Shown piece after piece: positions 46,454 to 56,400 of a stretch of 64,000 nt of DNA. Origin of the DNA: Gemmatimonadota bacterium (GTDB taxonomy: Bacteria; Gemmatimonadota; Gemmatimonadetes; Gemmatimonadales; GWC2-71-9); assembly GCA_003222035.1 (NCBI GenBank), contig QHUS01000072.1, positions 44,778 to 108,777 of the forward strand, read 5' to 3'. The number at the start of each line of letters is the position of its first letter. The stretch's first letter is position 1. A program made the position numbers and the translations under genes. Below the pieces are notes generated by a model. The model was not told where the DNA came from, did not search any database, and worked only from the letters and a program-made list of their open reading frames with translations.

Positions 46454-47719
46454 ATGACCGCCCCCGGACGACCCACGCGCATCATGACGGGGAAGTCGAT
46501 CGTCGACAGCCAGTTCGAGCGCGCTGCCAACCTGATCAACCTCGACCAGTACATGCGGCATATCCTCATGCGACCATTTCGCGAGGTGCAGGTGGAGGTG
46601 CCGGTCCGCATGGACGACGGGCGCATCGAGGTCTTTACCGGCTACCGCATCCAGCACAACGGCGCGCGAGGCCCGTGCAAGGGAGGGATCCGCTACCACC
46701 CCGATGCAGACCATGACGAGGTGCTCGGCCTGGCGACGATCATGACGTGGAAGACCGCGCTCATGGACATTCCGTTCGGCGGCGCCAAGGGCGGCGTCGC
46801 GGTAGACCCCAAGCGGCTCTCCAAGCTCGAGCTCGAGCGGCTCACCCGCCGCTTCACGCAGCGCATCTCCATCGTGCTCGGTCCCTATCGCGACATACCG
46901 GCACCCGACGTCGCCACGAACGCCCAGGTGATGGCCTGGATTCTCGACGAGTACTCGAGTCGCCATGGCTACACGCCGGCCGCCGTCACCGGCAAGCCGA
47001 TCTCGCTCGGCGGCTCCCTCGGACGCGAGGAGGCAACCGGCCGGGGCGTCATGTACGTGATGATGGAATACGCGCGCGACTTCGGCATTCCGCTGCAGGG
47101 CAGTCGGGTCGTGATCCAGGGGTTCGGCAACGTGGGCGGCCACCTGGCCCGGCTGCTCAGCGCCGAAGCGGGAGCGAAGATCGTCGCGATCTCGGACGTG
47201 TCGGGCGGGGTCATGAACGAGGGCGGCCTCGACATCCCCGGACTGCTCGCCCACGCAGCGGCCCGGAAGCCCGTGTCCGAGTGGCCTGGAGGTACGGCGA
47301 TCAGCAACGAGCAGCTCTGGACCATCCCCTGCGACTGGCTGGTGCCGGCGGCGCTCGGCGGCGTGATCAACAAGGAAACCAACGCGCACACGATCGCTTG
47401 CAAGGTCGTGGTCGAGGGCGCGAACGAGCCCACCACCCCTACCGCCGATCTGATCCTCGAGCAGCGTGGCATCCCCGTGATCCCCGACTTCCTCGCGAAC
47501 GCCGGGGGCGTGACCGTGAGCTATTACGAGTGGGCCCAGAACCTCCAGCAGTACCGCTGGACCCACGAGCAGGTCAACCGCGAGCTCAAGGCGACGATCA
47601 CGAAAGCCTACGTGGGGGTGCGGGACCTCGCGAAACAGAGGGGCGTGACGTTCCGGACGGCGGCCTACGCGATCGCGCTGCAGCGGGTGGCGGAGGCGGA
47701 GCGCCTACGAGGTAACTGA
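46454..47719 (+). CDS. gdhA: Glutamate dehydrogenase (Glu/Leu/Phe/Val family)
   Basis: Interconverts glutamate and 2-oxoglutarate with ammonia, using NAD(P). The 421-residue protein has the substrate-binding lysines in GPCKGGIRYHP and IPFGGAKGGVAVDP, the catalytic aspartate in YRDIPAPDVATN, and the nucleotide-binding SRVVIQGFGNVGGHLARLL. The C-terminal ANAGGVTVSYYEWAQNLQQYRW is family-typical. ATG 46454 is the best start. A 23-base palindrome overlaps its stop. It could deaminate glutamate from imported peptides. Confidence 0.95.
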   Translation: MTAPGRPTRIMTGKSIVDSQFERAANLINLDQYMRHILMRPFREVQVEVPVRMDDGRIEVFTGYRIQHNGARGPCKGGIRYHPDADHDEVLGLATIMTWKTALMDIPFGGAKGGVAVDPKRLSKLELERLTRRFTQRISIVLGPYRDIPAPDVATNAQVMAWILDEYSSRHGYTPAAVTGKPISLGGSLGREEATGRGVMYVMMEYARDFGIPLQGSRVVIQGFGNVGGHLARLLSAEAGAKIVAISDVSGGVMNEGGLDIPGLLAHAAARKPVSEWPGGTAISNEQLWTIPCDWLVPAALGGVINKETNAHTIACKVVVEGANEPTTPTADLILEQRGIPVIPDFLANAGGVTVSYYEWAQNLQQYRWTHEQVNRELKATITKAYVGVRDLAKQRGVTFRTAAYAIALQRVAEAERLRGN

Positions 47720-47740
47720 CTGTTTCATAATGGAACAGTC
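47718..47740. promoter_or_regulatory. Palindrome overlapping the gdhA stop
   Basis: Arms 47718-47728 and 47730-47740 match over 11 bases with a single G-T mismatch, around one central A (GACTGTTTCAT and ATGGAACAGTC). The AT-rich centre and dyad symmetry suggest an operator for the downstream lipoprotein gene. A hairpin is also possible, but there is no T-run. Confidence 0.4.
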
Positions 47741-47826
47741 GCAGGTTGAGCGCCAATCCTGCTCGACCTAGCGGTCTGCCACGATCGGATGTATTCTGGC
47801 AGCGAACATCACACAGGGGCCGGCAA

Positions 47827-48408
47827 ATGCGACGCGGAATTTCCTTGTTCGTAGCTTGCGTGGTGGTGGCACTCGTGGCTTGCGCCAGTGAGGACCTGCC
47901 GCAGGAGAAAGTCGCGGGCTCGCCGAGCCCGGGCGGGGACGTGACGGGTTCCTGGACCGCGACCTGGGCGCCGCTGGTCGGGACGAACACGTACCCGGAT
48001 ACCCTCAAGAACAGTCTGAACCAGGACTCGATCGTGACGCGCACCGTGAGGGACACCTGCACGGGAACGGGCACTCTCACGCTGGCGCAGGGGACGCCCG
48101 TCGCCTACGTGAAGGGTACCTACGCCATCACGCGCACGTGCAGATCGCATCTCCTAAAGCACTCGGGCGCCGATTCGGTGTTCGTCGGACAGGCCGTGAC
48201 GACGCCCGCGGATTCGATCCATAACGGGAACATGGGTAGCGGCAGCCTCTCGTTCTCCCTCGATAACTCCACCGCAGCCCGAGAGTTACAGCTCGGACTG
48301 GTGAGCGGTAACTCGATGGACGGCACGGCCCAATGGGCCATATTCGTGGCCACGCGGCCCACCAAGGGCAGGGGCACTGTCCGCGGGACGTTCAGCGCAA
48401 CCAAGTAG
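47827..48408 (+). CDS. Lipoprotein, unknown function
   Basis: A 193-residue exported protein with lipoprotein signal MRRGISLFVACVVVALVAC, cysteine as acylation site. The mature part is beta-rich and Thr/Ser-rich (VTGSWTATWAPLVGTNTYPDTLKNSL, GTGTLTLAQGTPVAYVKGTYAIT), like a small lipocalin or beta-sandwich domain. No family recognised. ATG 47827 is chosen since it starts the signal peptide. A strong intrinsic terminator follows the gene. Confidence 0.7.
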   Translation: MRRGISLFVACVVVALVACASEDLPQEKVAGSPSPGGDVTGSWTATWAPLVGTNTYPDTLKNSLNQDSIVTRTVRDTCTGTGTLTLAQGTPVAYVKGTYAITRTCRSHLLKHSGADSVFVGQAVTTPADSIHNGNMGSGSLSFSLDNSTAARELQLGLVSGNSMDGTAQWAIFVATRPTKGRGTVRGTFSATK

Positions 48409-48435
48409 GAGCCGGCGAAGAGAGAGCCACCCCTA

Positions 48436-48474
48436 GAGCGCCCCTGGCCCCGTTCCGCCAGGGGCGCTCGTTTA
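48436..48474. terminator. Intrinsic terminator, bidirectional
   Basis: A perfect 13-base-pair stem (GAGCGCCCCTGGC with GCCAGGGGCGCTC, 48436-48448 and 48457-48469) with an 8-base loop, followed by GTTTA. It ends the lipoprotein transcript and lies just beyond the stop of the converging aminopeptidase gene. It is one of two clear terminators in the window. Confidence 0.85.
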
Positions 48475-49575
48475 TCCACCCCTCGAATACAGCGCCTGAT
48501 AGGGATCTCCCGGCTGCGTGAACACGCGGACCTGAATCGCGCGGATCGTCTCTCTGAGATCGGCGTTCGAGTGGACGTACACTTCTTCGAACAAGTTCAG
48601 GTTCATGCGGTACAGCCGCTGGGCGATCACGACAGCATTGTTGAGCGGCGCGCGGGCAAACCAGCGCCAGTCGTACGTTTCGAGCGACTGCCCCACCGTT
48701 CCCGTGAGCTGGGCGCGCGCCCACCCGAACAGCGTGGTCCGCGTCCGCTCGAGGGCCAGCCCCGTCGGCCCCTCCGCATAGGCCGAGTCGAGGCGACGGG
48801 CGAGCTCGGCGTACAGCGCATCCAGGGTGCGCTCGTCGCGCCAGCGTGCCACCGCGCGCTTCGCGTCGAGCGAGTCCCCGCGGGAGCGAAAGAAGGCCTG
48901 GGCGCCACGGTAGCCCACGAAGCTCGCGAAGCTTTCGTTGAAGGGCGTCTGACTCTTGAGGTAGAGGGTATTGTGCGCCAACTCGTGGATCACCGTGGCC
49001 ACGAGCTCCATCGTGTCGCGCTCCATGACCGTGGAGAGCAGCGGGTCCGAAAAGTACCCCAATGTCGAGAAGGCGCCGGCGGGGCGGAGGTAGGTGTCGA
49101 GTCCGGTCCGCTCGAGGTCGGCGGCGGCGGCGCGGGCCGTGGTGAAATCGAAGAACCCTTTGTACGGCACCGCGCCCACGATCGGGAAGTTCCAGGTGTA
49201 CTCGCGCAAGCGATCGCGGCGGGAGGCGGAGAGCACCAAGACCAGGGTGTCTCGTCCCACGTCCACGTAGGTCGTGTACGTCTCGCCGACGAGCAGGCCG
49301 AGCGAGTCGGCCGCATACGCGCGGGCGGCGAGGACGAGCTGCAGGCGCTGCCGCAGGACCGGGGCGGTCTTCGGGTCGGCGACGAGCTTCGCGATGGCGC
49401 GCCGCTTGAGGAGAATCCGTGCTTCGGCGACCCCGGCGCGCGCGAGGTAGCGCGCGTCGGCGCTGACCGCGAGCGCCAGGACGAGTACCGATGGGATGCC
49501 GATCAGCACCCACGCCAGCAGGCGGCGCGCCACCCGGCCCCAGTTCGGCGGACGGCGCTCGACTAGGTCGTCCAT
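48472..49575 (-). CDS. Membrane-anchored aminopeptidase-like metalloprotease
   Basis: A 367-residue protein with an N-terminal membrane anchor ([21 protein letters not shown]) and an extracytoplasmic domain. The zinc motif is HELAH in [30 protein letters not shown], with the downstream glutamate NESFASF as third ligand, as in the putative aminopeptidases of COG4324. ATG 49575 is chosen; the longer upstream frame is off-frame noise. It overlaps the end of the outer-membrane protein gene by 13 bases and is last in a three-gene minus-strand operon. Confidence 0.83.
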   Translation of the reverse strand: MDDLVERRPPNWGRVARRLLAWVLIGIPSVLVLALAVSADARYLARAGVAEARILLKRRAIAKLVADPKTAPVLRQRLQLVLAARAYAADSLGLLVGETYTTYVDVGRDTLVLVLSASRRDRLREYTWNFPIVGAVPYKGFFDFTTARAAAADLERTGLDTYLRPAGAFSTLGYFSDPLLSTVMERDTMELVATVIHELAHNTLYLKSQTPFNESFASFVGYRGAQAFFRSRGDSLDAKRAVARWRDERTLDALYAELARRLDSAYAEGPTGLALERTRTTLFGWARAQLTGTVGQSLETYDWRWFARAPLNNAVVIAQRLYRMNLNLFEEVYVHSNADLRETIRAIQVRVFTQPGDPYQALYSRGG

Positions 49576-50432
49576 CGCAGCCCCAGGCGGTGACGCGCCC
49601 CGAGCGCGTCGTCCGCCCGGTACGCGTAATCCAGATGCAGGCGGCCCCCCCCCAACTCGACGCTCGCGCCCGCAGTCCACGGCGACGCGCTCGTCGCCGC
49701 GGAGTGGCCCGCATAGCCCACGCGGGCGAGCACGCCCATCGCGCGTGTCACCGCACCGCCCTCCAGTCCCGCGATGACATAGGCGTTCCCCTCCGACGGC
49801 CATTGGCCCTCGACCGTCGTCAGGAGCCGCAGCGTGCCCTGCGGGTCGACGTAGTTGAGCGTGAAGCCGGCGCGCGTGCGGCGTGGCAGGTGCACACCGT
49901 TCCCCAAGTCGCCGCCGATGTCTTGTACGCTCACGCCGAGCGCCATCAGGTCGAACACGGCGATCGCCAGCCCCGCGTCGCCGGCCCAGGCGTCGACGCG
50001 AGCCCCCTCGATTGTCTCGCGGACATACTTCGCCGTGGTGCCGAGGGCCACCAGCCCGGTGCGAAACACCAGCGAGGAGGCACCGAGCAGATCGGCGGAT
50101 GAATAGTTCGGCCCTGCCGCCGCGGCGCCGGCACCCCACGTGAAGCGACCGACGCGCAGCGCCAGCGCTCCCGCCGAGAGCGTGACCCCCGATGGATACG
50201 ACTCGTACATGCCCTCCACCGCGAGGTGACGTATCGTGGCGAGCCCCGCCGGATTCGCGAAGATGGCGCCCGCGTCACCCACAATGGCGGCGCCGGCGCC
50301 GCCCATCCCGGACGCCCTTGTGGAATTGACCATGGTGTCGAGACTTCCGGGAGACTGTGCTGGCAGGGCCGACACGATGAAGACGTTGCAGAGGATCGTC
50401 ACGAGCAGGCGTTCGCGACGCCGTCTGGTCAT
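49563..50432 (-). CDS. Outer-membrane beta-barrel protein, PorV/PorQ-like
   Basis: A 289-residue exported protein. The signal [24 protein letters not shown] is followed by [30 protein letters not shown], the conserved start of PorV/PorQ (UPF0164-like) barrels that bear on type-IX-like secretion in Bacteroidota. Alternating strands continue and the protein ends [12 protein letters not shown]. Whether it serves secretion here is unknown. ATG 50432 overlaps the stop of the upstream fusion gene by four bases. Confidence 0.75.
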   Translation of the reverse strand: MTRRRRERLLVTILCNVFIVSALPAQSPGSLDTMVNSTRASGMGGAGAAIVGDAGAIFANPAGLATIRHLAVEGMYESYPSGVTLSAGALALRVGRFTWGAGAAAAGPNYSSADLLGASSLVFRTGLVALGTTAKYVRETIEGARVDAWAGDAGLAIAVFDLMALGVSVQDIGGDLGNGVHLPRRTRAGFTLNYVDPQGTLRLLTTVEGQWPSEGNAYVIAGLEGGAVTRAMGVLARVGYAGHSAATSASPWTAGASVELGGGRLHLDYAYRADDALGARHRLGLRWTT

Positions 50433-53362
50433 TGAATCCGGATCACGCTGAGCATAGGGACCAAGGACGTGCGCAACGCGATTCCGGTGCTGTTCGAGAA
50501 CAGGAGCGTGAATTGCCCGCCGCCCGGCGCCTGCTGCAGACGGTAGTAGCCGCCCGAGCCTGCGCGCAGCACCCCCTGGACCTGCAGCGAGCTGCCGTCC
50601 AACACCGGTGGGACCAGCGTGTAGGCCGCCGGGATGTTCGGGTTGGGGGGAACGCCGGTGCGGGGGTTTGGGCACCTCGCGCGGAGGTTGGGAAAGTCCG
50701 AGCGGAACCGCCACTTGACGTACTGCAGCTCGGTAGGTGGTGAGAACCCCGGCAGGTCGGACACGTAGTTCGTCAGGCCCCACTGCTCGACGAGCGTGCG
50801 AAACGGTGTGCCGGTCGCTGCCGCGGCGTTCGCCGCGCCGATCTGCGTCGTCGCGACCAGCCTGCGAGTGAACGCGTTCGCCGCCGCCGCGCTCGTGTCC
50901 GTGGCGAACTGGTCCACCAGGTAGCGCACGAACAGCCAGTACGCTCCGCGCTCGGCGAGTCCTCCGATCCCCGCCGTGTCCACGAGGAAATGGTCCTGCG
51001 CAGCCGCGAGATAATCGCCCGCGTTGTGCAGGTCGCCGTAGACGTAGTTGCAGAACGTCGCGCTGTCCGGCGGTGCCGTGCGCAGGAACCGCCGCGCCGC
51101 GTTCTCTTCCGCGTAGTGCGACAGCCCCTCGTTGAGCCACAGATCCTCGGGGAAGCCCGGACGCAGCAGGGAATGCTGGTTGAAGCTGATCATGTGCTGG
51201 AATTCGTGGACGAAGGTCGAAGGCACGACCTGCTTGACCTCCGAAACCGAATGCGCGCAGCTCAACGTACCGACGACATCCGGAACGATCGAATAGAAGA
51301 TTTCCCCGTTGTTCCCTGTCGAGAACTGGCCGGACGTTATCAGATCGGCGCCGAAGAAGTATCCGGCGATGTACCCCTTGTTGACACAGTCCGACGCAGT
51401 CACGAGCGAGTTCACCTTCCCCGTCATGAGCACGATCACCTGCCCGTTCTGGTCGATATCCGACTCGTGGCCGAACGCCAGCGTGTCCGTTTCGTACAGG
51501 AGCGTGTCGAACACGGCGCGCAGATCATCGAGATCCGATTGTGTCAGGCCGGGCACCGGCGCCGCGTTGTCCACGTAGATCGCGATGTGCGTTCCCACCT
51601 TGAGGGCCGTTGCGGTCACCGATGAGAGCGTGCTGGGCTTGCGGGGATCACACGTCGCCACGTTGCACACCTTGAACGTCCGCACGTCGCCCGAGTCGAC
51701 GGGGATGGACGCGGTCACAACGCGCGGGGGGGGGGGCGCCCGCAGCGGCCCGGGCACTTGAGCAGCCAGCTCCCGCTCGGCCCGGCGCAGGTGAAGATCG
51801 AACTCCTGGGCCGCGCTCGATCCGGATCGAGGCGCCAGCAGAGCACGGGACATCGGCGGCGCGGCCAGGAGCGTCCCGCCGAGCCTGAACGGCTCCGAGT
51901 CATTCGGAGTGGTGCTGCCCGACTGCGGCACCACCAGGTACTCGACAGTGGGCCCCGCAGCGTTGGAAGGGAAGACTGCACACCCCATCGTTTGGGTGGG
52001 GTCTACCGCCGTGTAGGCGGCAATCGCGAGCGTCAGATGCCCGCCGCTCGACGCGGTGCACGGGGGCAGCGGCGGATTTGTCGTACCGCTGGAGCTACAA
52101 GCCGCCACGAGAAGTGACTGAACACCAATCATCGCTACGATCAGGCTTTCGAGGGAGACCCCCCACTCCGGGAAGGCCTTGCGGGACAGCTGGGCGAGGC
52201 TCAGCGCAACGCCGGCCTGCGAGACGAGGCCGAGCCAGCCGTACCGCGCCAGGGGGGGCCCTACGCTCGGATGCCGCGCCGCCCAGAGCGTGCCGTAGCG
52301 CAAGCTCACGACCCGGAGGCCCACCAGCAACAACATCCACGGCCACAGCTCCGCAAGGGCGCCGACGCGCATGCCCGCGCCTGTCAGCGCAAAGAAGACG
52401 ACGTACACCGGCGACCCTGCGCCCCCCGCGCCCCCCCCCTCTCGTTGCAGTTCGGTACGGAGCTGCTCGGTCGCGACTGGCGCGAAGTTCCTGATGTAGA
52501 ACCCCGCCGCGAGCGCCATGATCAGCGTGTCGAGTCCCGCGAGCCGCGCCACTGCGGCGGTGCCGAATGCCGTCGCAACGAGTAACAGCGTGGTGTCGCG
52601 TCCCGCGAGCACGCAGTAGCGACCCAGGGCATAACCGAGGAGCGCGCCCGCCGCTGCAGAGCCGCCGAGGTGCAGGAGCGCGGCCCCTGCGACGGCGCCG
52701 TTGAGGCCTCCCGCGCTCGCGAGCGCCCGCCCCACGCCCAGCACCACCGCGAACAGGACCAGGACCACGAGATCCTGCCCCACGGTAATGGCGAGCAGGG
52801 CGCGGGCGAGCGGACCGCGGGCGTCGAGCTCGCTCGTCATGGCCAGCGTGAGGACCGGAGACGACGCCGCCGCCACCGTGCCCAACACGAGCGCTACGAC
52901 GACCGCATCGTGGAACGGCTGATGCCGCGTGACCGGGAGCCACGGTGTGACCGACAGCATGACGAGCGTGACCACGGTGAAGGGAAAGGCGATCGCGCCG
53001 ATCGTGAGCCGGCTGAGCGCCACGCGACCCTGGCGCAGCGCATCGAGCGCCAGCTCGGAGCCGGCGGCGAGCGCGATCAGCGCCACGGCGGCGTCCGCGA
53101 TGAACTGGAGCGCGTCGACTTCTTCGCGCCGGATGAGCCCGAGCCACGCCGGGCCGACGGCGAAGCCGATGAGGAGATAACCGGTGAGACGCGGCAGGCG
53201 TGCGCGCCGCGCGAGCGCACCGCCGAGGTAGGCCGTGAGCAAGAGAAAACCGAAGGACAGCGTCGCGCGGGCTTCGAGCGGACTCCCCGCCGTCACGCGA
53301 TGAAAAAAGGCCATCATCAGGCCCAGTGCGAGCAGACTCGCGATCGCGCGTGCGGGGCGCAT
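50429..53362 (-). CDS. Cation:proton antiporter fused to a secreted-type zinc metalloprotease
   Basis: A single 977-residue frame. The first ~410 residues are a CPA2-type antiporter (TAYLGGALARRARLPRLTGYLLIGFAVGP, ALIALAAGSELALDALRQ, ITVGQDLVVLVLFAVVLGVGRAL). Just where antiporters end with IVAMIGVxxxxGPxxFRRAL, the frame continues as IVAMIGVQSLLVAACSSSGTT, the end of a lipoprotein signal. A beta-rich metalloprotease follows, with HEFQH in FVHEFQHMISFNQHS and WLNEGLSHYAEE, as in hyicolysin-like M30 peptidases. Internal ATG 52132 would leave a signal too short and without positive charge. The gene looks like an in-frame join of two neighbours. Start ATG 53362 is chosen. Confidence 0.75.
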   Translation of the reverse strand: MRPARAIASLLALGLMMAFFHRVTAGSPLEARATLSFGFLLLTAYLGGALARRARLPRLTGYLLIGFAVGPAWLGLIRREEVDALQFIADAAVALIALAAGSELALDALRQGRVALSRLTIGAIAFPFTVVTLVMLSVTPWLPVTRHQPFHDAVVVALVLGTVAAASSPVLTLAMTSELDARGPLARALLAITVGQDLVVLVLFAVVLGVGRALASAGGLNGAVAGAALLHLGGSAAAGALLGYALGRYCVLAGRDTTLLLVATAFGTAAVARLAGLDTLIMALAAGFYIRNFAPVATEQLRTELQREGGGAGGAGSPVYVVFFALTGAGMRVGALAELWPWMLLLVGLRVVSLRYGTLWAARHPSVGPPLARYGWLGLVSQAGVALSLAQLSRKAFPEWGVSLESLIVAMIGVQSLLVAACSSSGTTNPPLPPCTASSGGHLTLAIAAYTAVDPTQTMGCAVFPSNAAGPTVEYLVVPQSGSTTPNDSEPFRLGGTLLAAPPMSRALLAPRSGSSAAQEFDLHLRRAERELAAQVPGPLRAPPPPRVVTASIPVDSGDVRTFKVCNVATCDPRKPSTLSSVTATALKVGTHIAIYVDNAAPVPGLTQSDLDDLRAVFDTLLYETDTLAFGHESDIDQNGQVIVLMTGKVNSLVTASDCVNKGYIAGYFFGADLITSGQFSTGNNGEIFYSIVPDVVGTLSCAHSVSEVKQVVPSTFVHEFQHMISFNQHSLLRPGFPEDLWLNEGLSHYAEENAARRFLRTAPPDSATFCNYVYGDLHNAGDYLAAAQDHFLVDTAGIGGLAERGAYWLFVRYLVDQFATDTSAAAANAFTRRLVATTQIGAANAAAATGTPFRTLVEQWGLTNYVSDLPGFSPPTELQYVKWRFRSDFPNLRARCPNPRTGVPPNPNIPAAYTLVPPVLDGSSLQVQGVLRAGSGGYYRLQQAPGGGQFTLLFSNSTGIALRTSLVPMLSVIRIQ

Positions 53363-53392
53363 CCGCCGAAAATATCCGGCGGGGCCGCGCTT

Positions 53393-53421
53393 TTGACAAT
53401 GCGCCGGAGCGCCGATATCTT
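53393..53421 (+). promoter_or_regulatory. Strong sigma-70-type promoter of dnaE
   Basis: TTGACA (53393-53398), a 17-base spacer and TATCTT (53416-53421). The start site would be near 53428, only about five bases before ATG 53433, so the dnaE mRNA is probably leaderless. It is the best consensus promoter in the window. Confidence 0.7.
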
Positions 53422-53432
53422 CCCGTAGCCGT

Positions 53433-56400
53433 ATGGCGTTTGTCCACCTCCACACCCACAGCGAGTACTCCCTCCTCGACGGCGCCAACCGGATCCCCGA
53501 TTTGCTCGATCGGGTCCAGGCGCTGGGCATGGACTCGCTCGCCATCACGGACCACGGCAACCTGCACGGGGCGTGGCAGTTCTACGCCGAAGCCCGGGCC
53601 AGGAAGGTCCGCCCGATCCTGGGCTTCGAGGCGTACCTGGCGTTCGGCGACCGCCGCAAGCGCGAGCGACCGGCGGACGCTCCCGGCCCGTACTCCCATC
53701 TCGTGCTGCTCGCGAAGAACCGCACCGGCTACCACCACCTCATCAAGCTCTCGTCGATCGGATTCCTGGAAGGCTTTTACCGGCGCCCACGCATCGACCG
53801 CGAGGTGCTCGAGCAATTCGCCGAGGGCGTGATCGGGCTCGCCGCCTGTCTCTCGGGTGAAATCGCGCTGTATCTGCGGCAAGGGAACTACGAAGCGGCC
53901 AAGGCGAGTGCCCAATACTTCGGCCGCGTATTCGGTTCGAACGGCTTCTGGCTCGAGGTGCAGGACCATGGCCTCGAGGACGAGAAGGCGGTGGGCGCGG
54001 GCATGTTTCAGCTCGCCGCGGAGCTCGGCCTCCCGGTGGTCACGACCAACGACGCGCACTATCTAAGGAAAGAAGACGCCGAAGCGCACGACGTACTGCT
54101 CGCGATCGGTACGGGCAAGGACCTCGATGACCCCACCCGATTCCGCTTCTTCGGGCAGGAGAGCTACGTCAAGGCCGAGCAGGAAATGCGCGCGCTGTTT
54201 CCGGATCACCCGGAGGTCGTCGCCGAGACCCAACGGGTCGCCGAGCTGTGCGAGTTCGACTTCGAGAAGCGCTACTTCCTGCCGCAGTACCCGCGCCCCG
54301 CGGAATTCGCGTCCGACAACGACCTGCTCGTGCATCTGGCGCGCGCGGGCGCAGTCGCGCGGTACGGCGATCCCCTGCCCCCGGCCGCGCAGGAGCGGCT
54401 CGACTACGAGCTGCGAGTCATCTCGCACACGGGGTACGCGGGCTACTTCCTGATCGTGTACGACATCGTGAAGGCGGCGAAAGATCGAGGCATCCCAGTG
54501 GGGCCGGGGCGCGGCTCCGCGGCGGGATCGCTGGTTGCGTACGCCCTCGGGATCACGGACATCGATCCCCTCTCGTTCGACCTGCTGTTCGAGCGGTTCC
54601 TGAATCCCGAGCGTATCTCGATGCCCGACATCGACCTCGACTTCTGCTTCGAGCGGCGCGGCGAGGTCATCCAGTACGTGCGCGAGCGCTATGGCCGGGA
54701 TTCGGTCGGGCAGATCATCACGTTCGGAACCCTCAAGGCACGCGCTGCTTTCCGGGACGTGGCGCGCACGTTGCGGATCGAGCCGGGCGAGGTGGACCGC
54801 TTCACGAAGATGATCCCCGCCGGGCCGGGGGTCACCGTCACCTTGACCGATGCGCCGGAGAAATCTCCCGAGCTGCGGCAGCTGGCGCGCCACGACGAGC
54901 GCGTCCGCAAGATCCTCGATCTCGGCTCACGGATCGAGGGGCTGGCCCGCCACGCGTCCGTGCACGCCGCAGGAGTGGTGATCGCCCCGGGTCCGCTCAC
55001 CGACTACGTCCCGGTCTGCCTCGCGCCGCAAGAGGCCGACGCCATCATCACGCAGTATGACATGGTCGCGCTCGAGCAGGTCGGCATGCTGAAGATCGAC
55101 ATCCTCGGCCTGCGGACCCTGACGGTCATCCATGACGCGGTGCGGATGGTGGCCGAGCGCCACGGCGTCACGCTCGACATGAAGGAGCTCCCGCTCGACG
55201 ACCCGGAGACCTACCGGCTGCTCGGGTCGGGCCGCACCGCCGGCGTCTTCCAGTTCGAGTCGCCGCTCGCCACGGACTGCCTGCGCAGCATGAAGTGCGA
55301 CCGGTTCGACGACCTCGTGGCCACCAACGCCCTGCTGCGTCCGGGCCCGCTCGACACCGGCATGCATCTGGTGTTCATCAACCGGAAGCTCGGCCGCGAG
55401 CCCGTGCGCTACCCGCATCCGGCCCTCGCCGAGATCCTGCAACCCACGTACGGCGTCATCACCTATCAGGAGCAGGTGATGCGCATCGCCAACTTGCTCG
55501 CCGGCTTCTCGCTCGCCGAGGCCGACGTGCTGCGCAAGGCCGTCGGCAAGAAGGACCAGGAGCTGATCGAGCGTGAGCTCGGTCGCTTCGTGGAGCGTGC
55601 GGTCGCGCTCGGTCACGAGCGTCGGATAGTCGAGGACATCGCACGGCAGATCGAGACCTTCGGGCGATATGGATTCAACAAGTCGCACGCCGTGGCGTAC
55701 TCCGTCCTGTCGTACCAGACCGCCTGGCTCAAGGCCCACTACCCTGCCGAGTTTCTGGCGGCACTGCTGTCGTCGGAAATCGGCGACACCGACAACGTCG
55801 TGCGCTACATCAACGAGGCGCGCGAGCTGGGCCTCGAAGTCCTGCCGCCCGACGTGAACGAGTCGGGGTTCAAGTTCACCGTCGTGGCCGACCGCCGGAT
55901 CCGGTTCGGGCTCGGCGCGATCAAGAACGTCGGGGCCGGCGCGATCGAGTCGATCCTCGCGGGGCGGAGGGCCAGCGGACCGTACCGCTCGCTCGTGGAC
56001 CTGTGCGAGCGGATCGACCTGCGGCTCTGCAACAAGCGCGTGATCGAGGCCCTGATCGACGCCGGCGCGTGCGATTCCCTGGGCGGCCATCGCGCCCAGC
56101 TTGTGGCGGCGCTTGACGCATCCTTTGGGGAAGCCCAGGCGCGGCAGGGAGAGCGCGAATCCGGCCAGGTGGCTTTGTTCGGCGAGCATGCCCCGCTCCC
56201 CGCTCCCCGCTCCCTGCTCCCCGACGTACCCCCCTGGTCCGAGCACGATCGCCTGGCACGGGAGAAGGCCGTGCTGGGCTTTTTCATTTCGGGGCACCCC
56301 CTCGCGCCGTACCGCGTCGAGGTGGAGCTTTTCGGGACGCGGACGACCGCGACCCTGGGGCAGCGGAGCGACCAACGTGTGCGAATCGCGGCGGTGGCAA

